Part shown: in pieces, positions 17,282 through 28,006 of the stretch
How the letters are laid out: each line of letters opens with the position of its first letter
How positions within the stretch are numbered: the first letter of the stretch is position 1
Origin: Coraliomargarita sinensis
Lineage (GTDB): Bacteria; Verrucomicrobiota; Verrucomicrobiia; Opitutales; Coraliomargaritaceae
Length of the DNA stretch: 64,000 nt
NCBI RefSeq assembly: GCF_003185655.1
Contig: NZ_QHJQ01000006.1
Coordinates: forward strand, 1 to 64,000
Direction: 5' to 3'
Notes under the pieces: model-generated
Told to the model about the DNA's origin: nothing
Seen by the model: only the letters and a program-made list of their open reading frames with translations
Databases searched by the model: none
Translations under genes and position numbers: made by a program

Positions 17282-18895
17282 TTATTCGGCACCTGTAGTT
17301 GCGGTGTCGCGCACCGCATCAGGTGAGTAATTGTGAATGGATTCAAAGTAATTTCCGACCGCGTATTTCACCGACTCCGGGATATCGTCGCGCTGAACAA
17401 AAGATTCATACTGACGTTTGAATTCCCGCTCCCGTGCAACCGCTGTTCGTCTGGAGACACCACTTCCGGACTCCGCATCTTCAATCTTGCTTAGAGAGGG
17501 GCCTTCCCCTTTCTGTCCCGTCAAATTCGTGTATTGCCCGTTATCGGCAAGCGCCTCCCGCACATCGCGTCGGGAATTATCTGTTCCGACCCCGGCCCCC
17601 TGACCGCCCGGCATTTTTGCCATGCCCGGGCTGCGGCCACTGGCAAAACTCTGCGCCATGGCTAGTTGCTGGCGTAGTCCCGCCAACTTCATCTGTGCCT
17701 GATTCTTCATCTGCATCTTCGCCAGTTTGCGTGCAATCGAGTCGATATCCTCATTCAACTGGCAGGCCATTGCTTCGCACTGTCCCGCGTTTTCCTGGTC
17801 GCTCAATTCCAGTTCCTCCAGCTTGCCTTCCATCATTTGGGCATTCTCGTCCAGCTCCCCCAGCATGCCCTCCATCGATTGTTCGCTGCGCTCTCCATTA
17901 GGATCGCTTTCCGACATGCGGGCGTCGGGGTCCATTTTCGATCCATTGGCCGCTGCCATCCGCTTTGAGATCGCCCGCAACTTGGCCAGCTCCTTCTCTC
18001 TTTCGCTCAACTTGGTCGTTTGCGCTTCACTTTGTTTGAGCTCATTCAATTTTTCCGCGGCCTCTTTATAATCTTTTTTCTTCAGATCTTCGGCCAATTG
18101 ACGCGCCTCAGTCTCGTCCGCCTTTTCCAGTTCTTCCGCGGCTTTGCGCAGGGCTTCCTCATCGTTGCGCTGGTCCAGCTTCTCCATGCGCTCAGCCACC
18201 TCCTGTTCGATGCGTGCAAGCTGGCGCAAGGCCTCGCGCTGATCTCCCGTGGCCTCGAGTTCCTCGACCGCGATTTTCAGCCTTTCCAAATCAATCTCCT
18301 CGGCTTCTTCCTCGTCCATATTCTCGGACAAGTCTTCGATCCATTCCTCCAGAGCCTCCAAACTTTCCTCCGAACGCGCCATCATAGCTTGCTGCCGGGC
18401 CTCCGCGGCTAATACCGCATCACTCGGGGGCAACAGAGCCAGGAGGAACATGAGCAACGCGCAGAACACAGTCGCCAGGGCAATTCGACGGGGCAGTAAC
18501 CAAGGGACCTGTTTGGGATCAAGCGGCTCGACGGAACGGTCCGAAAGCCGAATGGTTAAATCATGCGCTTCTTCACGCTCAGGCAGGGCCTTGAAGTGCA
18601 TGCTGCTGATTAAAATATCCTTGAGGTGGAAGGTTTCATCCGCAAAGCGGGCGGCTTCCGCCTTGCTCACACGACGCAATGCCGCGATCAGGAGGCCCAG
18701 CAAGCTAACGGGAAGAGCAATCCAGAGATAACCGATCTCCGGCACGGCATATCCGCGAACAATGTAATAGAGGCCATAAAGCACGGAAATTACCGTCGCA
18801 GCGAACAGGGCAAAAACGACAAAACGAAGCAAGACACGCCGGTTCAGGCGCTTGCGGATAATCGTGATAAACTGCTCGGTAGACATGTTTTCCAA
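17282..18895 (-). CDS. Membrane protein with long acidic coiled coil (DUF4175-like)
   Basis: A 537-residue protein. Two membrane segments near the N-terminus (about 24-45 and 52-70) and a third at about 128-148 are followed by a long Glu/Ala/Lys-rich helical region (about 165-440), then a Gly/Ser-rich tail. The arrangement resembles DUF4175-type proteins coded in MoxR/VWA operons. It starts 5 bases after the giant TPR gene's stop and ends 20 bases before moxR, so it is within the operon. Function unknown; scaffold between membrane VWA proteins and the secreted TPR protein is inference only. Confidence 0.75.
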   Translation of the reverse strand: MENMSTEQFITIIRKRLNRRVLLRFVVFALFAATVISVLYGLYYIVRGYAVPEIGYLWIALPVSLLGLLIAALRRVSKAEAARFADETFHLKDILISSMHFKALPEREEAHDLTIRLSDRSVEPLDPKQVPWLLPRRIALATVFCALLMFLLALLPPSDAVLAAEARQQAMMARSEESLEALEEWIEDLSENMDEEEAEEIDLERLKIAVEELEATGDQREALRQLARIEQEVAERMEKLDQRNDEEALRKAAEELEKADETEARQLAEDLKKKDYKEAAEKLNELKQSEAQTTKLSEREKELAKLRAISKRMAAANGSKMDPDARMSESDPNGERSEQSMEGMLGELDENAQMMEGKLEELELSDQENAGQCEAMACQLNEDIDSIARKLAKMQMKNQAQMKLAGLRQQLAMAQSFASGRSPGMAKMPGGQGAGVGTDNSRRDVREALADNGQYTNLTGQKGEGPSLSKIEDAESGSGVSRRTAVAREREFKRQYESFVQRDDIPESVKYAVGNYFESIHNYSPDAVRDTATTGAE

Positions 18896-18900
18896 AGGGG

Positions 18901-21900
18901 CTATTCGACTACCGAAACAGTAGTTAGTTCTTCTTTCAAGCGCTCAACTTCACCCTGCATCTTTTTTGAGAGAGACTCCGGTGAGACTTGTTCCAGGTAT
19001 TTCAGTGCGGCCTCCTTGTCCTTATCCTTATCTGCAGCAATTTTTGCCAACTGCAAGGCTGCCTCACTGGATACGTCTTCCAGCTCAGGATATTTTTCCG
19101 AAGTTTCGATGGCATGGTTATACCATTTTCTGGCTTCTTGATACTCATCGTCACGCCCCTCAAGGTAGGCATTTGCCAGAATCATCGCCAGCCACGGTTC
19201 CCGGGGATGGTTCTTCATCGGTAAGTCCGAAACGACGGCTGTAATATCAGTATTTTCATAACGGGAAGAATAATCCAGCCCTTCCGTTAAGGCATCGGCT
19301 GATGTCGACCAAACTGTTTTGATATATTCTTTGTCGGCCAGCATCAGGGAAATAATCTCCTGCCGGGTTCTACTTTGCTTCTTACCGCTGCCACCACCGG
19401 CCATATCATCGACCAGAGAGAAAATCTTTTCCGGATTTTCCCATTTTTCCTTCAGTTTTTGAAGGCGCTCAATCGTGGTATCGGGCAAATTTTCATTGGC
19501 AGTCGAAGCCAAGTCCTTGGCCATCCTTGTCAGCAGGTAGTTGAAATATGGCAACACCTCGCGACTGGTTGATTCATCACTGAACGCGAGATTAAGCATG
19601 ATTTCAGCAAGCGAAGACAACTCGATCAATGCGCTCCGGTCAGCCCGGCCCAGCACGTTCTTCAAATGGTCCTCATACAGATTGTTGTATGTTTTGAAAT
19701 AGCGTTGGACATACCGGTCTCCCATGTGGCCGACCAAGCCGCGTACCTGATTCGTCAAGGCATCAATGTTGCCTGATCCCATCTCATGCTTGATAAACTC
19801 CTCGAGCAGATCCAGCTCTGCCCGGGCCGGCTGAGTGCGTCCAAAAGAATGGTCGTGTGCCTGCCGAATCACTTCCCTCAGGTCCAGTCCGCCGACCGCC
19901 TTTTCGATGTGCGCCATGGTCAGCTCAGAATCGGAAACAATCCGAACAATTTCATTCAAAAGCTCAGCATCCAAGCGCGAATCGCCGAGTTCAAGGCCCT
20001 GAATCAAGCTACGGGCGCGTTCTTTCTGCTTTGGAATTTCGGTTTTCTTCAGGTCATTGTCATCGCGAACCAGATGCAGCGCCGCTTTCGCGCGGAATCG
20101 CAGGTTTTCGTTAGGGACCTCCTCCAGAAACGGAACGAGATTCTCATGAAGGCTAACATCATAGCGAATACTGCTGTCCAAATCAAAATCGAAGGCATTC
20201 GGCATCAGTCTTAACGCATCACGATATTCGCCCGCCCGGATCATCTCCACAAAGAGGATGCTATTCCCCTCGAGAGCCCAGTAATGTTTTCCTACAAGTG
20301 ACTTGGCAGCCTCGAGGTCCTTAAGTTTGAGTGCCATCTTGGCCAGGGCGTCCAAATATCGCTTCATCTCGTTGCGGTCGCCCTGCCCATAAGCCTTCGG
20401 AATGTTATCGACCAAATAGGCAAAGCATTCGGCATGGGCATCCCGGCTCTCTTCAACCATGTCCATAGTAGCAAGGTGAGCCAGGTTGTTGAGAAAGTCC
20501 TGACGGAGCGGTTCGTGACCAGCCTCGAGAAATGCCTGGAGGTCACTCACATACAGTCTGTTTAAATCAGGATTCTTTTCCAACCAATTGCGTATATCGC
20601 TCCGGGAGATGCTCCTCCAGAAATCCGTGCGCAGCTCTATGTTGATTTCATCCGAACCGAGCAATGTGACCATTCGATCCGCACCTTCCTTGTTTTCGCT
20701 GTCCCCGGAAGAGGCCTTCGCGATCACTGCCGCGGCAAAAACACGGTGCGACAGCGAAGCATCCGCCGGAATCTCCGATGCCCAGGAGGCCAGATCTTCA
20801 AGTTCATCATCGCCCAACCGCATACGCTCCATCGCATACGACCAGAGCGTTAAGGCGGCAAATTGGGCCTCAACATCAGTCTCCCACATTTTGTCAAACT
20901 CACTCAGCATCATGGGAACAAAGGCCGAATACTCCTTATTCCCTGACTTGGCTGCCTTCTTTTCATAATCATCAAATGCCGGACGCCAGCCTTCGCGGAT
21001 CTGGTTGGTCATGTAATTGATATCACCGAAGCTGTCCCCCGAGCCCTCTTGTATGATTGCGGCAATGAAGCGGATCGACGGCCCAAGCCCCTCCGAAGAA
21101 TTCCGGAATGGTTGTATCGCCTGATAAATCAACGAGCGATTGTTGCTCATAATCTGGGACTGGCTCTGGTTCATCCGTAAACGAAAGGCCTCTTCGCTTC
21201 TCTCTGTCCACTTGCTGTAGAGTTTGGCACAGGTCGACATGTCATCGACAAGCATGTTGGACAGCCATTTTTGTACCTGCTGGCGCTCGTTATAAATCTG
21301 ATTTTGATCGACCGGTACGTCCCCCTCGAGATAAGCGGTAACTTCGCTCTCCAGGGAATCCAGCAACCGCGACTGAACCAGATGCAGCGCCGGATTTGCT
21401 TCCTTGCCGGCAATCGATTCCTTGAACCAAAATTGATATAGGTAAGCCAGTTCAACCTGTTCCCTTTCAGACATCGCACGCACCGCATCAAGCTTTCCTT
21501 CCAGCACCTTGATTGCGGTATCCTTGCCTGAGCTCCCTTCCAGCATAGCCGCCAGAAACGTCTCACTGAAATCCCCCTTCTTCAGCTCCTTGATGAAAGC
21601 TTTACGCTTATCTTTTTTATCCTCACCAGTAAACGTGATACGACTCAATGCACGTTCGTAGATCGATGCACTTCGATTGGGCGGTAGTAATGGAATTTGT
21701 CCCGGCCCGGCCGCCCCGGATTGATTCCGGAACACCTGCTCGTCCAGAATGATGAGCGTATCAAAGTCCTCGATCGAACCGAACAAGCCCTGGTTTCGGC
21801 ACCAGCCCATCGCGGCTTCTACGCTATCAAAGCCCTCGCTGAGTTCGTTTCTAAGTTCGTTCAGAGCATAACTCTGGATTCCGATTTCATGTTTTTTCGT

Positions 21901-24900
21901 AAAGCGGAATACCGTAATCGCCAGCTCGGGGTTCTCCTTCGCGATATTGGCCAAGACCTGACGCAGCATGCGGATTTTATAACTCGGATGATTGCCGCCG
22001 TAATACTGGTTGGTCCATCCCCAGCGGCGGATAAATTCCTGCCAATTATCTTTCGGCCCGAGGTACTCGGTCGTAATCGATTCCAACCATTGTCCCACCA
22101 GCTGAAAGTCTTCCACCCCGTCCATCATATCAGCGATTCTACCGATAACTTGATTAATGTGACCGGTGTTTTGCTGAGCGAGCAGAGGTACTTGAATTCG
22201 CTTGATGAAGTTCAGCAAGGCCTCGCCTTCCATCCCCCGTGCTTCGATTAGGAATGGAAGGATATTCAGTTTATCCTGGTTCGCTCCATAAATGTAAGTG
22301 GCCTCACGACACCATTCCACGCATGATTCAGTAAATTCAGCATCATCCACTCCAATGAGCTTCACATATTCCTTGATTGAGGCGGCCAGCTCGGGGTCTC
22401 CTTCAACCACGATATCGTGAAGCTTTTCCAGTCGTGAGACACCCTTGTCTTCATCCTTCTGGTATAGCTGCATCAAGTAGACAAAAGGTGGCACTTCATT
22501 CTCCACGCTGCGACCACCGTAGGTATGCCTTCCCTGGAAAGTGTAAGACCAGCGGTTGGACGACCCGCCATAATAAATTTGCCTGAATGACGTCGCACCG
22601 ACTTTCACATCGTTCTCGATGGCTTGCAGCGCGAGCGGTTCATACAAGGACTGCTTAATCGGTTTTTCCTGAGCGGTATCAAAGGCGTATCGGAGGATGA
22701 AAGCCTCTTCTGAAAGTTGCGGATGCCGCTGCATGCCTTCAATGAGCCTGACAAAATGCTCACGGCGAAAATCCCTCTTATCTTCATCGCCCCTACGGCT
22801 ATTTCGATTCGGCCGCAGCAGGTCGGAAAAGCTCATCCGCCCGAGATAAACCGAAGAACCTACGTTGACAGCATAGTGAGGTGCCCAGTCGATGTTGCGA
22901 TAATCTTCAAATTCCGGATCGAGTTCTTCGAGATAGGTGACGGTGAGTTCCAGCAATGCCATCCATGTTTCCAAATCCTGATTTCGCTGGGAGTAATTCA
23001 TCTTCTTGACAATCCAGTCCCCCATTTCGTCCTGATAGACGGAATCCACCTCAGTAAGCTTACGGATCGCCTGCAGACGTTCCTCACTTTTGAGGAATAG
23101 AATCAATTCAAGTTGATACTGCGGCTCTTCCGGTCGCAACTCAGCCAATCTTTCCCAGACTTGCCTGGCCTCATCGCGACGTTCGAATTGCTCGAGAATC
23201 ATCGCATACGTTTCCATCCGTCGGCGTGACTTTGTCTCTCCTGGATCAAAGCGATTGAGAACTTCGTCTTCGAGTCTGGCCCCGGTAATGCGCTGCACAA
23301 CCTGCTTCAGACGTGGCGGATTGTAATGATTGGCTTGCTGGATCAAGCGTCGGACTTCACGAACCGCTTCGCTCGCCGCTGCCGCTTTCTTGCCGCTACC
23401 GGCAAGCTCGGTTATGCGATCCATAGGGTTGGATCTTCGTGACGAACCATGGGAGTAGCCAAGATGGGACATGGAACTCATGGCAAATCCCATGCCGGAG
23501 CTTGGCCCTTTGATGATACGCTCGGCTTCATCCTCAAGTCCCAGTTCATTCAATACGTCCGCGTAATACTGAAGTTGATGGCTGCGTATAGTAACCGTCT
23601 TGCGAAGCCGCAGTGCCGCGCTGCGTGCCGACTCGAGAACATCCTCGTCGATGGAGTCCAGATCCTCTTTTCGAACCATATCCAGAACCACCGCGACAAT
23701 CGCTTGTTCATAACGGGATCGGGAAGCCCGTGCCTCCGGGTGTTTTAAAGCCTGCTCGAGAGTCTGAACTGCTGCCTTATTGTCTTCTTTTTGACCATAC
23801 AGCCAGGTTGCATAGACAAAGAGTTGGTTCGGGTCGGGATTGTCCGAGACCAGTTCGTCGAACATTTTATCACAATTCTCGATGTCCTCTGCCATCCAAT
23901 ATACGAGCAACTTGAGTTCCGGACGGCTGAATGCCTCGACATGGGAGATCAAATCCAAATCACGCCAATCATCAGCCGCCAGGGCAGCACCTGGATAACC
24001 GGGACTTATGGTCCCCGGCTTAGCCAGAAAGCGGCTAATCATCGGATTTGCCAATTCAAGGTATGCCTCCTCAAAGGCAGGCAGTTGTAACTGCAGGTTA
24101 CTGTGATGCCTGCGGTAGCCGTAATAGGAACTGTAAGCGGAACCGGGTGCAGTATTCGCCAGATTTTCGAGACGCGTAAGCTGTTCTTCGAGGACCCCGA
24201 TCAATTCCTCTGTCGTGCCCTGATTGAGATAAAGTGTCGCGAGCACATTGAACCCCATCATCGCCAGCTGTGCTTTTTGTCGATCGGTCGACGTTGCGTC
24301 TTCGCTGTAGTAAAAGGCTTCGACCCGTTCTTTGAGTTTTTGCATCTGCGCGTCGCTTAATTCAACCACACCCGCATTTCGACCTGTGTTGCCGTAAGCA
24401 GGAGAAAGCAGCCGTAGCAATAGTTGGCTACTATGCCCGATCGACTCCTGGTCCTCAAAGCTGACATATTCGATGATGTGATCGACGTAACGTTCCCCCT
24501 TTTCCGGTTCGCGCATGAGCAAAGCCAATGCAAACTCGGAAGCGACCGCTGGGTTTTCATCCATATAGCTGTCGTAACCACGTTCTAAAATCTTTTCGGG
24601 AATAAAAGAGCCCCGGTGGATATAGCCCATCAGTAGCGGATAGGCTTCCGCATCTTCCGGATTTTCCTCGACGTATTTCAGCAACCGCACCGGTATGGAA
24701 TTTGAGGAACGCCCGCCGCCAAGCGCGATCAGGATTGGCGCACAATCCAGGCCGGCACGACGCATCGCCTGAATGGCTTCACTCCGTTGCCCCTCATCCC
24801 ACTCGGCAACCAGCGCACTCATCTGCAGCGCACACATGTCACGGAGAGTTTCCCGGTCGTTCGGCAGGAAAATTTGCGGCATCCCGAAGCCGGAGAGCCC

Positions 24901-27888
24901 CATGCCATAGCCGTGACTGCGGTGTGAATTCTGATTCAGGTAGGAAAACGTCTGGTTACTCTGAAATAATATTTTGGCAGCTTCACTTCCTTCCCGTTGC
25001 AGGAATCGGGCATTGTAACCATAATAAACCCGTTGTCTGCCCTGCGGCGGTTGCGGTAAGCCGATTAATTCCTGCTGAGGGCTTAATAAGCTCAACCATT
25101 TTTCAAATGCCTTCTCATCCTGTCCGGTCGCCTCCAGACAAACGCCCAGCAAGTAGCCCAGTCTCCAGTCATCCGGATGTTTCGCCACCGCCTCCTGCGC
25201 TTGCTTCAGGGCAATCTCCCACTCCCTCGCTCCAGCCAGCGAGTCGATGATCGACTCAAGCTCTCTGGCTGAGTGCCCGCCGGCAGGAGCCGATTGGAAG
25301 ATAAGGTCATACGCTTTTTCCGTTTCCCCCATTCTGAGATAAAACGCGGACAGCGTATTCACATTGGCACTGTCGTCATCGATTCGAACCAAACGCTGTA
25401 GCGCTTCTTCCGTGGCTTCCAGGTCACCGTAGTTTTCATGCAATGCGGCCACCTGCCGGAGAAGCTCAGGATTGTCGGGCTGCAAATTGGAGGCTTGCAT
25501 CAAGCTCTCACGGTACTGGTCCGTAAGGTTGCTCTCCCGGTAGACTTCAGCCAGGGCCAGCAGAGGAAAGACGGATTCCCTCTGTTGCTTGCGCATGGTG
25601 TTCAACTTTTCAATGAGTTGATCCGTCGTGCCCCGTTGGAGGTTGAGCCTGGCCAATTCACGCATCCAGCGCAGGCGCTCCGAATCCTTTTCTTCCTGAT
25701 TAAACAGTCGCCAGTAGATGCGTGCCGCCTCTGCATATTCGCCTGCTGACTGATGCAGAGCCGCCAGGCGCAAAGTCAGGTCCAGATCGTCCTCGAATTT
25801 ATATAATCCCCGCCGCATCTGCTGGATCGCTTCGTCATTCCGGCCTGCCGCCTCAAGCAGATCGGCCTCCTGTAACCATACTTTGGAATCGCCAGGGGTA
25901 AGCGCCTTCCAGCTATCGACGTACTCAATCGCACGATCCCACTCGCCCAGTTGCTGCAGCAAGCCGACAATTCGACGCAGGTTGAGCGGATTCTTGCCGG
26001 CATCCATCGCAATGAGCGACTCCATGGCTTCAACGGATTCATCCAGACGCCCCTGCATTTCTAAAATTCGGGAAACTTCGGAATAAGCAATAACGCCTCC
26101 AACCTTACGAATCCGCTCAACGGTTTCATCAACCGATAAACTGTCCCCGCTGACATACTCCAGATGAGCCTTCAGACAGAGCTCCTGTAATTTAAGCGAA
26201 TCGCTCGATTCAAACTCATCCAGAAGGTTATCCACCTCTTCCGCGCGCTGAATAATACTAACCGCCAAATTCAATGCTGAGCTCAACTCAAACGCAGTCT
26301 CAGCCTTCAAGACAAGGGTGCGGACCCAACCGAGCGCTTGCTCCGGTACGGACTGGGACATCGCGAGATTACTTAATTCCTGAAGATAGAGTGAATCGGT
26401 CTTAAAATCATTGAGACGTGATTTCAGGAGCTCATAAGCCCTCTCTCCCAGAGATTCGCTTACCAGAGTACGTGCAATACGAATAAGGTCTTCACGGCCG
26501 ACATCGGCAGCCATGGACTCCAGGAGGTCGATGGCCTTTTCATTCTTCCCACGCCCAAAGAGCCAGACCGCATAATTTTCCACCGACTCGACGTCTTCCG
26601 AATTCGCCTCAGCGAGTGATTTATAAATCGGCCCGGATTGGTCATAAAAACCGAACTGGTCAAAAACTTGAGCCACCTGTAAGCGTTCGCTCGAAGTGCT
26701 CCCGAGCAATTTTTCGTAGGATTGAAGCGTATCGAGCAGCGCTTCGCGGTCGCCGCTTCGGTCGACAAGAGAGGCATGCTTCAGGCGCAATTCTGCATCT
26801 TCAGGGTAGAGTTCGCAAAGTTTCCGGCTACTCTCGACCGCACGTTCCAAACGATCACTGCGCTCAAGAAAATCAACAAACGCTTCGTGGTTTTGACGAT
26901 CACCGGGCGTCAACCGCAGTAGCTCTTGATACTGTTCGATGGCCGTATCCACGTCACCACTGGCAGCCAACGCTTGAATGCTACGTTTCCAGACTTCGAC
27001 CCGTTGCGGGTATCGCTCGCTCAATTCACGGTAAAAGCTTCGAGCCGCATTCAAATCATTCATCCCGGCAACGACCAAATCCAGCTGGGCTAGGATTTCT
27101 TTCTCCAGCCATGAACCGGCCCCGACTTTATCCAGCAAGTCGCTGAGGTGAGTTTGCGCTTTGGAACGGTCTTCCTGCCGGACGTAAATTTCGCCGACAT
27201 CAATCTGGTAGAGTGCTCTCTGATAAGGGTCGCTGGTGGAGTCGACCAGTTTGAGCGCGGTTCTCAGTGCCTCCTCCAGCATCCCTTCGCTAATCTGCAA
27301 ATCGATCAGGTCCTCCATCAGCTCATGATCGTCGGGGAAATCCTTCAAAAGTTCACGCCAGATGAGGTCGGCCTCCTTGGTGCTGCCGGAGAGCGCGAGA
27401 CAACTGCCCTTCAGGCGCTTTGCTTCGAGCATCTGTGATTCATCCAACTCACAGTTGAGTGCCCGCTCCAAATTATTTAATGCTTGCTCGTAATCCTGTA
27501 GTGCCTTGGCCGACTTGGCACGACTGAGCCAAAGCTCCCCATCCTCCGGTGCCAGTTCTGTTGCGGATTGATACGCCTCCAGAGCCATTCCTTCTTCACC
27601 CCGCTCGAGATAGAATACTGCAAGTACATGCCAATCGCGCGCACCCCCTGATTCGGCATTGGATAGAAGAAACTGTTCCAACTCCTGAATACTTGCGGAA
27701 GCCAACCATTCATCATAGAATCGGGTAAAAATGACTTCGGAGTCCGGCCGTTTTAAGAGCAACTCATGATATTTGAGCGCCTTCTCGTTCGTGACTTCTT
27801 CCGCATGGGCGGAAGTCAGAAAAGAAATAATGAGCAGACAAGAAACAAGGGGGCGGAAAAAAAACATGTCAAATGGGGCGAAATGCAC
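18901..27888 (-). CDS. Giant secreted tetratricopeptide-repeat protein (2995 residues)
   Basis: A single uninterrupted frame of 2995 residues. It has an N-terminal signal peptide (hydrophobic LVSCLLIISFLTSAHA, cleavage near residue 29) and then TPR-like helical repeats for about the first 950 residues (repeated A..Y..AL, LAPEDGELW, PDNPELL patterns). The middle (about 950-1400) has Tyr/Gly/Ser/His-rich stretches (e.g. SHGYGMGLSGFG). Further helical repeats fill the rest and a typical TPR group closes it. It opens a leftward operon with the coiled-coil protein, moxR, DUF58 and VWA genes. In Bacteroidetes Bat operons a much smaller TPR protein (BatC) has the equivalent place. No catalytic motif was recognised; probably a periplasmic or surface scaffold. 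Confidence 0.85.
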   Translation of the reverse strand: MHFAPFDMFFFRPLVSCLLIISFLTSAHAEEVTNEKALKYHELLLKRPDSEVIFTRFYDEWLASASIQELEQFLLSNAESGGARDWHVLAVFYLERGEEGMALEAYQSATELAPEDGELWLSRAKSAKALQDYEQALNNLERALNCELDESQMLEAKRLKGSCLALSGSTKEADLIWRELLKDFPDDHELMEDLIDLQISEGMLEEALRTALKLVDSTSDPYQRALYQIDVGEIYVRQEDRSKAQTHLSDLLDKVGAGSWLEKEILAQLDLVVAGMNDLNAARSFYRELSERYPQRVEVWKRSIQALAASGDVDTAIEQYQELLRLTPGDRQNHEAFVDFLERSDRLERAVESSRKLCELYPEDAELRLKHASLVDRSGDREALLDTLQSYEKLLGSTSSERLQVAQVFDQFGFYDQSGPIYKSLAEANSEDVESVENYAVWLFGRGKNEKAIDLLESMAADVGREDLIRIARTLVSESLGERAYELLKSRLNDFKTDSLYLQELSNLAMSQSVPEQALGWVRTLVLKAETAFELSSALNLAVSIIQRAEEVDNLLDEFESSDSLKLQELCLKAHLEYVSGDSLSVDETVERIRKVGGVIAYSEVSRILEMQGRLDESVEAMESLIAMDAGKNPLNLRRIVGLLQQLGEWDRAIEYVDSWKALTPGDSKVWLQEADLLEAAGRNDEAIQQMRRGLYKFEDDLDLTLRLAALHQSAGEYAEAARIYWRLFNQEEKDSERLRWMRELARLNLQRGTTDQLIEKLNTMRKQQRESVFPLLALAEVYRESNLTDQYRESLMQASNLQPDNPELLRQVAALHENYGDLEATEEALQRLVRIDDDSANVNTLSAFYLRMGETEKAYDLIFQSAPAGGHSARELESIIDSLAGAREWEIALKQAQEAVAKHPDDWRLGYLLGVCLEATGQDEKAFEKWLSLLSPQQELIGLPQPPQGRQRVYYGYNARFLQREGSEAAKILFQSNQTFSYLNQNSHRSHGYGMGLSGFGMPQIFLPNDRETLRDMCALQMSALVAEWDEGQRSEAIQAMRRAGLDCAPILIALGGGRSSNSIPVRLLKYVEENPEDAEAYPLLMGYIHRGSFIPEKILERGYDSYMDENPAVASEFALALLMREPEKGERYVDHIIEYVSFEDQESIGHSSQLLLRLLSPAYGNTGRNAGVVELSDAQMQKLKERVEAFYYSEDATSTDRQKAQLAMMGFNVLATLYLNQGTTEELIGVLEEQLTRLENLANTAPGSAYSSYYGYRRHHSNLQLQLPAFEEAYLELANPMISRFLAKPGTISPGYPGAALAADDWRDLDLISHVEAFSRPELKLLVYWMAEDIENCDKMFDELVSDNPDPNQLFVYATWLYGQKEDNKAAVQTLEQALKHPEARASRSRYEQAIVAVVLDMVRKEDLDSIDEDVLESARSAALRLRKTVTIRSHQLQYYADVLNELGLEDEAERIIKGPSSGMGFAMSSMSHLGYSHGSSRRSNPMDRITELAGSGKKAAAASEAVREVRRLIQQANHYNPPRLKQVVQRITGARLEDEVLNRFDPGETKSRRRMETYAMILEQFERRDEARQVWERLAELRPEEPQYQLELILFLKSEERLQAIRKLTEVDSVYQDEMGDWIVKKMNYSQRNQDLETWMALLELTVTYLEELDPEFEDYRNIDWAPHYAVNVGSSVYLGRMSFSDLLRPNRNSRRGDEDKRDFRREHFVRLIEGMQRHPQLSEEAFILRYAFDTAQEKPIKQSLYEPLALQAIENDVKVGATSFRQIYYGGSSNRWSYTFQGRHTYGGRSVENEVPPFVYLMQLYQKDEDKGVSRLEKLHDIVVEGDPELAASIKEYVKLIGVDDAEFTESCVEWCREATYIYGANQDKLNILPFLIEARGMEGEALLNFIKRIQVPLLAQQNTGHINQVIGRIADMMDGVEDFQLVGQWLESITTEYLGPKDNWQEFIRRWGWTNQYYGGNHPSYKIRMLRQVLANIAKENPELAITVFRFTKKHEIGIQSYALNELRNELSEGFDSVEAAMGWCRNQGLFGSIEDFDTLIILDEQVFRNQSGAAGPGQIPLLPPNRSASIYERALSRITFTGEDKKDKRKAFIKELKKGDFSETFLAAMLEGSSGKDTAIKVLEGKLDAVRAMSEREQVELAYLYQFWFKESIAGKEANPALHLVQSRLLDSLESEVTAYLEGDVPVDQNQIYNERQQVQKWLSNMLVDDMSTCAKLYSKWTERSEEAFRLRMNQSQSQIMSNNRSLIYQAIQPFRNSSEGLGPSIRFIAAIIQEGSGDSFGDINYMTNQIREGWRPAFDDYEKKAAKSGNKEYSAFVPMMLSEFDKMWETDVEAQFAALTLWSYAMERMRLGDDELEDLASWASEIPADASLSHRVFAAAVIAKASSGDSENKEGADRMVTLLGSDEINIELRTDFWRSISRSDIRNWLEKNPDLNRLYVSDLQAFLEAGHEPLRQDFLNNLAHLATMDMVEESRDAHAECFAYLVDNIPKAYGQGDRNEMKRYLDALAKMALKLKDLEAAKSLVGKHYWALEGNSILFVEMIRAGEYRDALRLMPNAFDFDLDSSIRYDVSLHENLVPFLEEVPNENLRFRAKAALHLVRDDNDLKKTEIPKQKERARSLIQGLELGDSRLDAELLNEIVRIVSDSELTMAHIEKAVGGLDLREVIRQAHDHSFGRTQPARAELDLLEEFIKHEMGSGNIDALTNQVRGLVGHMGDRYVQRYFKTYNNLYEDHLKNVLGRADRSALIELSSLAEIMLNLAFSDESTSREVLPYFNYLLTRMAKDLASTANENLPDTTIERLQKLKEKWENPEKIFSLVDDMAGGGSGKKQSRTRQEIISLMLADKEYIKTVWSTSADALTEGLDYSSRYENTDITAVVSDLPMKNHPREPWLAMILANAYLEGRDDEYQEARKWYNHAIETSEKYPELEDVSSEAALQLAKIAADKDKDKEAALKYLEQVSPESLSKKMQGEVERLKEELTTVSVVE

Positions 27889-28006
27889 ACAAACAATACG
27901 TTCGCAAGAAAGTTCCCGCCTTTCTGTTGCCCCTTTCGAATCGAGTCAAGCAAAGCGTCCTATCTGCCTAAGAATAAGGCAGGTTCCCCTGCAATATATG
28001 CAATTC

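Noticed and set aside
18901..27888. Giant TPR gene being two fused or frameshifted genes
   Set aside because: The frame is continuous, repeats keep the same character at both ends, and there is a single signal peptide.
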